Assembly: GCA_964398215.1 (NCBI GenBank)
Contig: CAYNNP010000189.1
Location: 1 to 13,189, forward strand
DNA from: CAYNNP01 sp964398215
Lineage (GTDB): Bacteria; Planctomycetota; Planctomycetia; Pirellulales; Pirellulaceae
DNA: 13,189 bases
Direction: 5' to 3'
Shown here: positions 1 to 6,699 of the stretch, in pieces
Layout of the letters: each line of letters opens with the position of its first letter
Position numbering within the stretch: position 1 is the stretch's first letter
Notes under the pieces: model-generated
Seen by the model: the letters and a program-made list of their open reading frames with translations, nothing else
What the model was told of the DNA's origin: nothing
The model's database searches: none
Position numbers and translations under genes: made by a program

Positions 1-1227
1 GAACTGTGTGGCTGAATCGATTCGGTGTTGATGCTTCTGGGTTGCCCGCGAAGTCCTTTTGGCTGGACTTTTGAGAGCGGCGCGCACGAAGGGAGCGCTG
101 TGACGCGATGCGACACCTTTTGAGTTTTTCGATTCCTAAAAGTCTTTTGATCATGCCGTCCTTTGCGCGCTCGCGGGTACGCTTACAGATCTCCCCGAAT
201 AAGGGACGTGAACTTTCGGTCGCGTTGCCTCTGATTCTTGTTTGCGAATGTGACCCTTGCGGGGCAGGCTTTTCTTTTGGCCACGCGGTTTCCGCATCCT
301 AGTTCATGTATGCATCCCAAACCCTAGGAGACACAACAACATGCCATTCGCCATTGTGCTTGACGCAGGTCATGACATCCCGCGACTTTTCGGCGAGATT
401 CGGCATGCCGTCGACGCAATAGACGACGTGAGCGAGAGAATCGCCCTCATGCTGCAACCTGCGATGGCAAAACTGTCTGGCGCAAAGGCAGAACCATGAA
501 ATGCGCGGGAGAACGGGTGATTCGTTTCTCGTCTGTTTGCAAGTCTTTCCCCCGTTCCCCGTGATTTCTACCGTTCAGCCAGACCGTTTGATCGGTCTGT
601 CTGTTCCAAGGCCCTTTGGTCTGATCAACCTCAGGGAACAGCGCGACGCTTCGTCGTGCTTTTAACGAGTCTCCTTCGGGAAATTTGCACAAGGATTTGC
701 ATCACTTCCTGTTGGAACTGGTGTAGATCTTACATGGTAGCCGACCTATCCCACCTCACGGCGCTTCCGGCGGTAGAACACCACTCGCCGCGTTCGGAAC
801 TCGACGACTGTACGGGGCACGAATGGACGAAGACGCGCGCGAGTCCGCTGAACCGAAACGTTCGTCGTGAGAAGTTTAGACCGATGCCGAAACCACTTCC
901 CATGGATGGCGTTTACAATGTCCCTTCTGATTCGGACGAACCATCCCCGCTGTCTACAGAGGTCGCTAGTCATTTTGTGTATCGTAGCAGCAGCAGACGG
1001 TGTTGAACTTGCCTAGGTTCATCGCAACGATCATCATGAGAGTATCCGTGGTTTGGAGTGTCAGTGTTTTTGAAACAACAATCTGAATTGTGACGTCTCG
1101 AAAGAAACGATCACCGCCTGGTCAGTAGCAAACGCAGTCGACTCGCCTCAAACCACGGACTTCATGAATTCTTTGTCGAGCAGACGCTTGACCCTGACAG
1201 CTTCGCTTTTCACAACAAAGGCTCCCA
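1..1227. other. Gene-poor region with no recognisable conserved gene
   Basis: Overlapping short open frames exist on both strands (for example 108-302, 656-1006 and the minus-strand frames 447-692 and 746-973), but none gives a product I recognise. They are rich in Arg, Ser, Pro, Cys and His, as expected of out-of-frame translation, and several lie opposite each other. The one exception worth listing is the short ORF at 341-499. Small inverted repeats occur: AAGTCC/GGACTT (51-56/65-70), GAACGGG/CCCGTTC (511-517/551-557), CAGACCG/CGGTCTG around 580-599, and an 11-bp pair at 1045-1055/1149-1159. Most are near chance expectation for this length. The stretch may be non-coding or decayed sequence. 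Confidence 0.5.
341..499 (+). CDS. Possible small protein of 52 residues, unknown function
   Basis: This ATG-initiated frame encodes about 52 residues. It is listed because it has the best ribosome-binding site in the left 1.2 kb: AGGAG at 326-330, ten bases before the ATG. The product begins MPFAIVLDAGHDIPRLFGEI and continues with a likely amphipathic helix (residues about 18-38, spaced Ile/Val/Leu with Asp/Glu/Arg between), ending in a short Ala/Lys tail. No signal peptide, membrane segment or family signature is visible, and I do not recognise it. The frame stays open upstream to a TTG at 257, but that extension is less protein-like and has no good RBS. A GAACGGG/CCCGTTC inverted repeat starts 12 bases after the stop. 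It could be a genuine small soluble or partner-binding protein, or a chance ORF. Confidence 0.33.
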   Translation: MPFAIVLDAGHDIPRLFGEIRHAVDAIDDVSERIALMLQPAMAKLSGAKAEP

Positions 1228-1650
1228 ATGACAAAACCGAAAACGCGACAGAACGATCCTAATGTCGACAAGTTTCTTGCCAAAATTGAGGACGAACAGA
1301 AACGCGCCGATTGTCTAACCGTGTTGGAACTGATGAAGGACTTGACCGGGGAACCAGCCGTCATGTGGGGAAAAGACAAAGTCGGATTTGGAACGTTTCA
1401 CTATCGTGGGAAAACGTCCGAGGGAGACTGGTTTCATGTCGGTTTCTCACCACGAAAACAAAATTTGACTCTCTATTTGCACTGCGAGTTGGAGAAGCAA
1501 GCCACGCTGCTGGAAAAACTGGGAAAGCACAAGATCGGCAAGTCATGTCTTTACATCAAGAAGTTCGAAGACGTGCACTTACCCACGCTGAAGAAGCTGA
1601 TCAAGAAGGCTTACAAATCTCCAGCCATAGCCGGTGCTACCATTGACTAG
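1228..1650 (+). CDS. DUF1801 domain protein (YdhG-like), 140 aa
   Basis: The protein has the features of the DUF1801 family: a helical N-terminus (residues 10-40), W47 then GFGTFHYRG (53-61), the diagnostic VGFSPRKQNLTLYL stretch (71-84), and a C-terminal LGKHKIGKSCLYIKKFEDV block (98-116) followed by a Lys-rich helix. The 140-residue length is typical, so the gene appears intact. The family is small, cytosolic and related in fold to iron-chaperone/YdhG-type proteins; no biochemical role is firmly established for most members, and I assign none here. No signal peptide or TM segment is seen. The ATG at 1228 has AAGG six to seven bases upstream, and the N-terminus is polar. The gene stands alone: about 1.2 kb of non-conserved sequence precedes it. 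Its TAG stop (1648-1650) lies within the left arm of the palindromic element that follows, so the element may supply the stop codon and possibly act as a terminator. Confidence 0.88.
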   Translation: MTKPKTRQNDPNVDKFLAKIEDEQKRADCLTVLELMKDLTGEPAVMWGKDKVGFGTFHYRGKTSEGDWFHVGFSPRKQNLTLYLHCELEKQATLLEKLGKHKIGKSCLYIKKFEDVHLPTLKKLIKKAYKSPAIAGATID

Positions 1651-1784
1651 CTGGACAGCGCCACTTTGTGATCAGAATACTGGATTCGTCGACTCATCAG
1701 CTGCAAAACGTTAGCTCCCGATTCGTGCGGCAATAACCGGGTGCTAACGCTCTGCGGCTGATAAAAGTGGCGCTGTCCAGCTAG
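1647..1784. repeat. Nested palindromic element (MITE-like), 138 bp
   Basis: The outer arms 1647-1667 and 1764-1784 are perfect 21-bp inverted repeats (CTAGCTGGACAGCGCCAC then TTT, and its complement). An inner pair, 1696-1720 and 1738-1762, matches at 21 of 25 positions around a 17-base loop (1721-1737). The right arm is thus nearly continuous (1738-1784), while the left arm carries a further ~28 bases (1668-1695) that would bulge out. Both ends are CTAG, so an alternative reading is a 17-bp terminal inverted repeat flanked by a 4-bp CTAG target duplication, as left by some DDE transposases; because CTAG is itself palindromic the two readings cannot be separated here. There is no transposase and no ORF inside. 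It overlaps the stop codon of the DUF1801 gene and could form a strong RNA hairpin on either strand. Confidence 0.8.
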
Positions 1785-1852
1785 GCGACATAAAAGTACC
1801 TATTCGCGCGCATCACGTCGGAACGGATCGCGTCCAGCAGTATCGACAAGCA

Positions 1853-1873
1853 GCCAATGCAAAACGCATTGGC
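1853..1873 (-). terminator. Hairpin downstream of the VIT/VWA gene
   Basis: GCCAATGC (1853-1860) and GCATTGGC (1866-1873) form a perfect 8-bp stem with a 5-base loop, 38 bases beyond the VIT/VWA stop codon. A second, A/T-rich stem (AATCAA/TTGATT, 1894-1908) lies between it and the stop. No run of T follows on the minus strand, so this is not a textbook intrinsic terminator; it may stabilise the mRNA 3' end or help stop transcription. Confidence 0.4.
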
Positions 1874-1910
1874 GCTGGATCCCGTGTTGCTTGAATCAAC
1901 CTTTGATTGC

Positions 1911-4289
1911 TTAGTCTTTTTTCTTGGTTGGCAGAACGATGACGTAAGCCTTGTCTTTCACAACGACTAGCACCTCGCGTTCTTGCGCTAAGTACTCTTT
2001 TGATTCAGTATCCAGATCATTCAGCAACTTGAAGTACTCGGCGCTGAACTGTTCAATCTTGGTGGCCGATTCAATCTGTTTCTTCGTAGCTGCTGAGTCA
2101 ATATATCGATTTGCTCGAAGGAAAAACGTTTTGTTGCCAATCTGTTTGATTGGTTCGTGAGGAATCGCTTTGTCATCCTTTGCTTCACCTGCCACAATAA
2201 TGGGGGCGGAACTTGGTAGTGCTGCACCACCAGGAGCACCCAGTCCGCCTCCACCTCCGCCAAAGCCGCCTCCGCGACCATTGCTGCCGGGCAATGCGGG
2301 TGCTGCTGCTGCTGGTGAGGAGCTTTTCGCGATACGAATTGAATCCATCGCGAATGCATCTGCTTCAGGGCGACTGGCTTGTTTCATTTGCCCCTTCAAA
2401 GCTCGCTCACTGAACGCTTGTTGGCCAGACTCTTGGCCCAGACTTCGTAGATTCGACCGGGTAACTCGTCGACCGAAATCGGCATCGTTCAAATCGGTGC
2501 GTTCTTCGGCAAGGTACGCTGTGTACGGAGTCAGAATTCCATGCTTCTTTGAAAGGTGGATCAGTTCATCAACAAGCTCTCGCTCTTCGCCATTCAAATC
2601 GATGGCGTCGACGATTTCGCCAATTCGACGGGTTGCCCAAAGGCGTTCGACGAAAGAATTCTTTCCGCGGCTGGTCTTTTTTGGTAGTTCATCGGTGTAA
2701 ACGTATTTTTGCGGTTTCCCATCAAAGTTGCCAGTCAACTTGATCTGCAGCTCACCATGTTTGCGATAGCGACCAACGATCACCAGTTGGTCGCCTGAGA
2801 ACAAGTCGTACATATTGGACGGGTACAGTTGCCGCGTTCGACCTTCTTTTCCATCAACCGTCAATTCGATCTTTGCGTCTGTCAGGGCCGGAGCGCCGAT
2901 GCGATCGTACAGGCTGCCAACAACTTTATCCAATTCTTCGCCAGGGCGAACGTAATTCGTTTGCCCAAGCGCGATGGTTGCTAGTTTATCGAGGAGTCGG
3001 CTATTCACATCGTGACCGACACCAAGACTGAATAACCGCGTGTGGTCGCCCAATTGCTTGCGAGCGTTTTCCGCGATCTGCATTGCATTGCGTTCGCCAA
3101 CTGTTGGTCTCCCATCAGTCATGAACACGACGTATGCTGGGCCATCAGCTTGATTCGCTAACTTCAGGGCATCTTTTAGCGCGCCGTCGATATTGGTGCT
3201 GCCACCAGCCAACATTGAATCGATGAATTCGTTTGCATCGGCTCGCGTCGATTTATCAGCAGAACTGAGCTTGCTACGAAAGTTTTCGATGATGCTGTCG
3301 TACGTGATCAGCGTAAAGTTATCTCGGCCTTTCAAGCGATTGACAACGTAGTTTGCTGCACGACGCGCTTGGTCGATTTTCTCACCACGCATGCTACCGC
3401 TTTTGTCCATCACCAAAATGACGTTCTTTCCGATCTTGCTGTCAGTTTTACCGCCATCTGGAAACTGAGGCTGGATCATCATCATGAAGTAGCCATCCTT
3501 GCCTGCATCCGGACGGTGCGAAACAACCGATAGCTGCACTGGATCGTCACCGGTGTCCCACATCACGCGAAAGTCACCCTTGGGCACTTTGTGTTTTGCC
3601 TTGTAGGTGAATCGAGTGACTTTGTCGCTCTCGCGATCAATCTCAATATCGTGCGACGGGCTGTAAACGTTGCCCAGTTTTCCTTCGCCGCGGATTCGTC
3701 CTCGGATCTCGATCGTTCCAATCGGCTTGCTTGTAAATTTGGTTGGTGAAAGCGGCAGGAGCCAGTCGTTCAAGTTGCCGGTTCGTTTGCAGACCTGTGT
3801 GTATCGCAGGGAAACGGTACGCTCCGCGCCGGCGGGTACCGGAAAGACTTGTGTTTGGAACATGCCGGTGCCAATCCACTGCACGAGTGCGGGGTCTTGG
3901 CTGCGACGCACATACGACTGGTAAATGTCGCGTGCCTTATCGGCCTCCAGCAATCGGCCTTCAAGTTCTTCTCCATCGACCATGAATGTCATTTGGTCGA
4001 TTGCCCCATCGTACGGTAATGGAAACACAAACTTGACCTGCATCACCCGGCTGGTGCAGTTCTTGAACGTTTGCGCAACCTGGACTTCCGCGACTTGGCC
4101 ACGAATCGACGTGTCAATTTCAAGCTTCGCAATGTCATAGATGAACCCAGGTCCACCTGGCCGAATCGGTTGTGGAATCGGCCTGGGCAGTCGAGTCGAT
4201 CCACTGGGCTGCACCGACAATAACAAACCCTGTGCGGTGGCGACCGTACTGAACATCGCCAACGTTAAAAACACCAATGAACGAACCAT
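1911..4289 (-). CDS. Exported VIT and VWA domain protein, 792 aa
   Basis: An N-terminal signal peptide (residues 1-19, AxA-type site ATA before Q20) is followed by a Pro-rich linker, then a VIT (vault/inter-alpha-trypsin inhibitor) domain at about 50-180, with the typical PLPYDGAIDQMTFMVDGEEL and ARDIYQ segments. A von Willebrand A domain spans about 288-465. Its metal-ion-dependent adhesion site looks complete: DKSGS (D295, S297, S299), T365 in GGSTN and D392 in TDG. Residues 540-620 form a helical region common in VIT/VWA proteins (KKHGILTPYTAYLAEE). A Gly-rich low-complexity linker (671-690) joins a C-terminal ~75-residue module (716-790) ending in a hydrophobic strand and KKKD. Such proteins are extracytoplasmic and thought to bind proteins or other ligands via the MIDAS; the ligand is unknown. 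There is no sortase motif or C-terminal anchor. The ATG at 4289 has AAGGG seven bases upstream. A 201-bp gap separates it from the upstream co-directional gene, so it may have its own promoter. Confidence 0.9.
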   Translation of the reverse strand: MVRSLVFLTLAMFSTVATAQGLLLSVQPSGSTRLPRPIPQPIRPGGPGFIYDIAKLEIDTSIRGQVAEVQVAQTFKNCTSRVMQVKFVFPLPYDGAIDQMTFMVDGEELEGRLLEADKARDIYQSYVRRSQDPALVQWIGTGMFQTQVFPVPAGAERTVSLRYTQVCKRTGNLNDWLLPLSPTKFTSKPIGTIEIRGRIRGEGKLGNVYSPSHDIEIDRESDKVTRFTYKAKHKVPKGDFRVMWDTGDDPVQLSVVSHRPDAGKDGYFMMMIQPQFPDGGKTDSKIGKNVILVMDKSGSMRGEKIDQARRAANYVVNRLKGRDNFTLITYDSIIENFRSKLSSADKSTRADANEFIDSMLAGGSTNIDGALKDALKLANQADGPAYVVFMTDGRPTVGERNAMQIAENARKQLGDHTRLFSLGVGHDVNSRLLDKLATIALGQTNYVRPGEELDKVVGSLYDRIGAPALTDAKIELTVDGKEGRTRQLYPSNMYDLFSGDQLVIVGRYRKHGELQIKLTGNFDGKPQKYVYTDELPKKTSRGKNSFVERLWATRRIGEIVDAIDLNGEERELVDELIHLSKKHGILTPYTAYLAEERTDLNDADFGRRVTRSNLRSLGQESGQQAFSERALKGQMKQASRPEADAFAMDSIRIAKSSSPAAAAPALPGSNGRGGGFGGGGGGLGAPGGAALPSSAPIIVAGEAKDDKAIPHEPIKQIGNKTFFLRANRYIDSAATKKQIESATKIEQFSAEYFKLLNDLDTESKEYLAQEREVLVVVKDKAYVIVLPTKKKD

Positions 4290-4447
4290 CGTCGGGCCCT
4301 TGTGTGGAAATTGAAAATCGAGAGGCTACTTTGTGAACGTACCAAATCGGGCTTTGTTAGGCAAAAAATCCCATGCTGGCAAACGAAAATTGCGATCCGA
4401 TGAGATTCGGTCCGTTGCGCATGGTGCCTAAGTCATCGTACCGCACC

Positions 4448-4471
4448 GCCGGGCCGGTCTTACGGTCCGGC
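4448..4471 (-). terminator. GC-rich hairpin after the one-TM membrane protein gene
   Basis: GCCGGGCC (4448-4455) pairs with GGTCCGGC (4464-4471) as an 8-bp stem with one G-U pair and an 8-base loop, about 20 bases downstream of the stop at 4491. It lies in the 201-bp gap before the VIT/VWA gene and could end the sulfatase/membrane-protein transcript. No T tract follows in the minus direction. It could equally be a small extragenic palindrome. Confidence 0.35.
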
Positions 4472-4490
4472 AACTAACGGTTATGTCTGC

Positions 4491-5159
4491 CTACTGACTC
4501 AGACGCTGTACCAATGCGGCGTAGACTTGGAAAGCTTCGTCCATCAACGTGTGGACTTCTTGTGGCTTTACTCGCTTGGCACGACGGTAGATAAAGATCC
4601 CTGTTTTTGCTTCGACAGAAATCCCTGTTCGTGTGGTAAAGAAATCCAAGAGAGTGGAGTCGAACAGCTCGCGAATCGCTTCCTCGTCATCCCCACCCAA
4701 CAAGAATGAACTTGAAAAATCGGGATGGCTATCAAAGTCAATGTCTTGCATCCCAAGCTTGGCGCCGATCTTGTGAAAGAAGCGCTCGGGGTGCATTGCG
4801 AAGCTGGGCAACAGCAGGCTGTCGGACTCCATCGCGACGACCGTGTGAGCATGTGTATGTGAACTTTGCCCACCGCCGGTTGTGAATTGATAGTCAAAGA
4901 TTGACATTTGCGCGACATCGGTCAAAGCCGTCATCACGTTCTTCATCTTCCGGCTATGCCCCTTGTTGAACAGCGTAAAGATCTGCATTTTCTCTAGCAG
5001 CGCATCATTTTTCTCTGCCGAGAATTCTAGGCCCAGTTCGGAGGCGGAAACGCGAAACGCCTCCGTTCTCTTTTTTTCTGCAGCACGAACCGCCCAGATG
5101 ATTAGTCCGATCACAGCAATGTTAGCGGCGACGATCAGAACAATGAATGCAGGTTGCAT
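4491..5159 (-). CDS. Membrane-anchored protein of unknown function, 222 aa
   Basis: The chosen ATG at 5159 is preceded by AGGAA five bases upstream and places a hydrophobic segment (residues 4-23, IVLIVAANIAVIGLIIWAV) at the N-terminus. The frame stays open to a TTG at 5201, which would add 14 residues, but that start has no RBS. After the membrane segment come Lys/Arg residues and a soluble, presumably cytoplasmic domain (30-222). Its blocks resemble an unnamed family in planctomycetes and other large-genome bacteria: an ELGLEF start, IFDYQFTTGGGQSSHTHAHT (88-107), LLLPSFAMHPERFF (115-128), QDIDFDSHPDFSSSFLLGGDDE (138-159) and a late IYRR. No catalytic motif is evident and I assign no function. 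It lies 42 bp downstream of the sulfatase on the same strand, so co-transcription is likely, though a functional tie to desulfation is not shown. Confidence 0.8.
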   Translation of the reverse strand: MQPAFIVLIVAANIAVIGLIIWAVRAAEKKRTEAFRVSASELGLEFSAEKNDALLEKMQIFTLFNKGHSRKMKNVMTALTDVAQMSIFDYQFTTGGGQSSHTHAHTVVAMESDSLLLPSFAMHPERFFHKIGAKLGMQDIDFDSHPDFSSSFLLGGDDEEAIRELFDSTLLDFFTTRTGISVEAKTGIFIYRRAKRVKPQEVHTLMDEAFQVYAALVQRLSQ

Positions 5160-5201
5160 AAGGTTCCTAGAAATTGAATTTAAAGCAGAGGTGATCAGCA
5201 A

Positions 5202-6617
5202 CTAGGCTGCCGGCTTTCGCTTGGACTGCTTCTTTTTATTCGCTTTGCCGAACGTCCAAAACGGTGATGGCGTATGAGCATCGTTAAAGTAGGCTTTGGC
5301 GCGTTTGACCAATTCTGGGTGCTGGTCCGCTACATCGTTTTCTTCGCCCAGGTCGATCGAAAGATTGTACAGTTCGAAGGGCGCGTTTTTGTTTTTGTGG
5401 ATGTCTTGTTGAATGGCTTTCCAGTTACCGAATCGTACAGCACGCCGACCACCACGTTCGTAAAATTCCCAATACAGATATTCGTGTGGCTGTTGGTTCT
5501 GTGGTTTGCCCATCAATGTTTGCACCATCGAAATTCCGTCCACCGAATCTTCGTCGAACTCAGCCCCAGCCAATTCACAGAAAGTTGGCAGCATGTCCCA
5601 ATGAGCCGAAGCGTGATCGCTGATCTTGCCAGCGGGGATTTTGCCTGGCCATCGCGCCAGCAGCGGTGCACGGATTCCGCCTTCGTACAAATCACGTTTG
5701 AATCCTTTTAGCGGACCGTTACTGTCAAAGAAAACGGGGTCGTGTCCGCCTTCTTTGTGAGGCCCATTATCGCTTGTGAACATCACGATTGTGTTGTCAT
5801 CGATGTCCAGCTCTTTCAATAGATCCAAGACTTCGCCGACTTGTTCGTCCACCAAGGTCATCATGCCAGCGAATGCAGCGATTGGGTTTTTGACCTTGGG
5901 GCCTTCACTGTACTTGCCGATTTTTTCCTCGAACTGTGGAAACCGTTTTCGGAAGGGGGCTACGTAAGATTCTGGCGCGTGCATGGCGGCATGTGGAATC
6001 GTCACCGGAAAGAATGCAAAGAACGGAGTGTCTTTATTGTCCCGAATGAACTCGAGTGCAGCCTTATGGATCAGCGTGGCTGTGTAGGTTTTCCCATCCA
6101 AGGGCAGTTTTTCATGATTCTTCCACAGGTGCGTTGGATAGTAATTGTGGGCTTGTCGTTGGCAGTTGTAACCGTAAAACAAATCAAAGTGTTCGGCTGG
6201 ATCACTTGGTGAATCTGGTGCGCCCAATCCCCACTTTCCGAATGCTCCTGTTTTGTAGCCTGCAGCTTTCAGCAATCGCGGTATGGTCACAATGTCCGCT
6301 GGCATGGCGGCTTGGCCCTCGGGTTGGATTTCGCGATTGCCTCGGACGTAGGAATGTCCCGTGTGGACTCCCGTCATCAAACAGCATCGCGTTGGCGCAC
6401 AAACGGTGCTGCCCGAGTAGTGCTGCGTGAACTTCATCCCTTCTTTCGCCAAACGGTCGATGTTGGGAGTTGTGAATTTGGTCTGCCCATAGCAAGATAA
6501 ATCACCGTAGCCTGCATCGTCCAACAGGATGTAGACGATGTTGGGTTTGTTGGCGAAGGCTGATGTGCCAAGGCAAAGGGCTAGGGAAATCGTGAAGAAT
6601 CGAATTGCAAAGTTCAT
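5202..6617 (-). CDS. Secreted formylglycine-dependent sulfatase (arylsulfatase family), 471 aa
   Basis: A signal peptide (1-22, ending SAFA before N23) directs export. The alkaline-phosphatase-fold sulfatase core follows: D33-D34 in YILLDDAGYGDL (first metal ligands), the C-x-P-x-R signature at C73-A-P-T-R77, with C73 expected to become formylglycine, then MTGVHTGH, K128 in AFGKWGLG, H209 in IPHAAMHAP, D283-N284 in FTSDNGPH (metal ligands) and K304/K307 in GPLKGFKRDLYEGGIR. The 471-residue length is usual for a compact S1-type sulfatase, and the gene looks complete. A basic tail (KKKQSKRK) ends the protein. These enzymes hydrolyse sulfate esters, often on marine algal polysaccharides, in the periplasm or outside the cell; the substrate cannot be read from sequence. 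The ATG at 6617 has no clear Shine-Dalgarno site. It is divergent from the SUMF1-like gene and followed by a co-directional membrane-protein gene. Confidence 0.95.
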   Translation of the reverse strand: MNFAIRFFTISLALCLGTSAFANKPNIVYILLDDAGYGDLSCYGQTKFTTPNIDRLAKEGMKFTQHYSGSTVCAPTRCCLMTGVHTGHSYVRGNREIQPEGQAAMPADIVTIPRLLKAAGYKTGAFGKWGLGAPDSPSDPAEHFDLFYGYNCQRQAHNYYPTHLWKNHEKLPLDGKTYTATLIHKAALEFIRDNKDTPFFAFFPVTIPHAAMHAPESYVAPFRKRFPQFEEKIGKYSEGPKVKNPIAAFAGMMTLVDEQVGEVLDLLKELDIDDNTIVMFTSDNGPHKEGGHDPVFFDSNGPLKGFKRDLYEGGIRAPLLARWPGKIPAGKISDHASAHWDMLPTFCELAGAEFDEDSVDGISMVQTLMGKPQNQQPHEYLYWEFYERGGRRAVRFGNWKAIQQDIHKNKNAPFELYNLSIDLGEENDVADQHPELVKRAKAYFNDAHTPSPFWTFGKANKKKQSKRKPAA

Positions 6618-6699
6618 GGCGCTAGCTTAGAAAACGAGAATGGGTACAGCATGCATTGTACACCCGCCAGAAACGCTGGCGGAGAGTGGCAGGAAACGA
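6618..6699. promoter_or_regulatory. Divergent intergenic region with two inverted repeats
   Basis: This 82-bp stretch must contain the 5' regions of both the sulfatase (leftward) and the SUMF1-like gene (rightward). It holds GTACA/TGTAC (6644-6648/6657-6661) around a GCATGCAT core, and CCGCCAG/CTGGCGG (6664-6670/6676-6682), a perfect 7-bp stem with a 5-base loop. The second would form a hairpin in the SUMF1-like leader, 17 bases before its ATG and next to its AGGA site. Either could be an operator or translational control element. I see no convincing -35/-10 pair. If the alternative upstream ATG (6640) were used, both repeats would lie inside coding sequence. Confidence 0.4.

Noticed and set aside
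3..74. Open frame entering from the left edge, ending TGA at 72-74
   Set aside because: Only 23 codons are visible, with no recognisable motif; it could be the end of an upstream gene but cannot be supported. The AAGTCC/GGACTT stem overlapping its end is too weak to call a terminator.
642..662. CGACG-CTT-CGTCG hairpin followed by TGCTTTT as an intrinsic terminator
   Set aside because: The five-base stem and short interrupted T run are too weak, and no supported gene ends just upstream.
656..1006. 116-residue plus-strand frame and the opposing 746-973 minus-strand frame
   Set aside because: Composition is typical of chance translation (many Arg, Ser, Cys), neither has a clear RBS or known motif, and they overlap each other.
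2170..2700. 176-residue frame opposite the VIT/VWA gene
   Set aside because: The Pro/Ala/Ser-rich product is the antisense reading of the Gly-rich linker and flanking coding sequence.
4448..4471. Second copy of the 1647-1784 element
   Set aside because: Both are palindromic, but they share no convincing sequence similarity.
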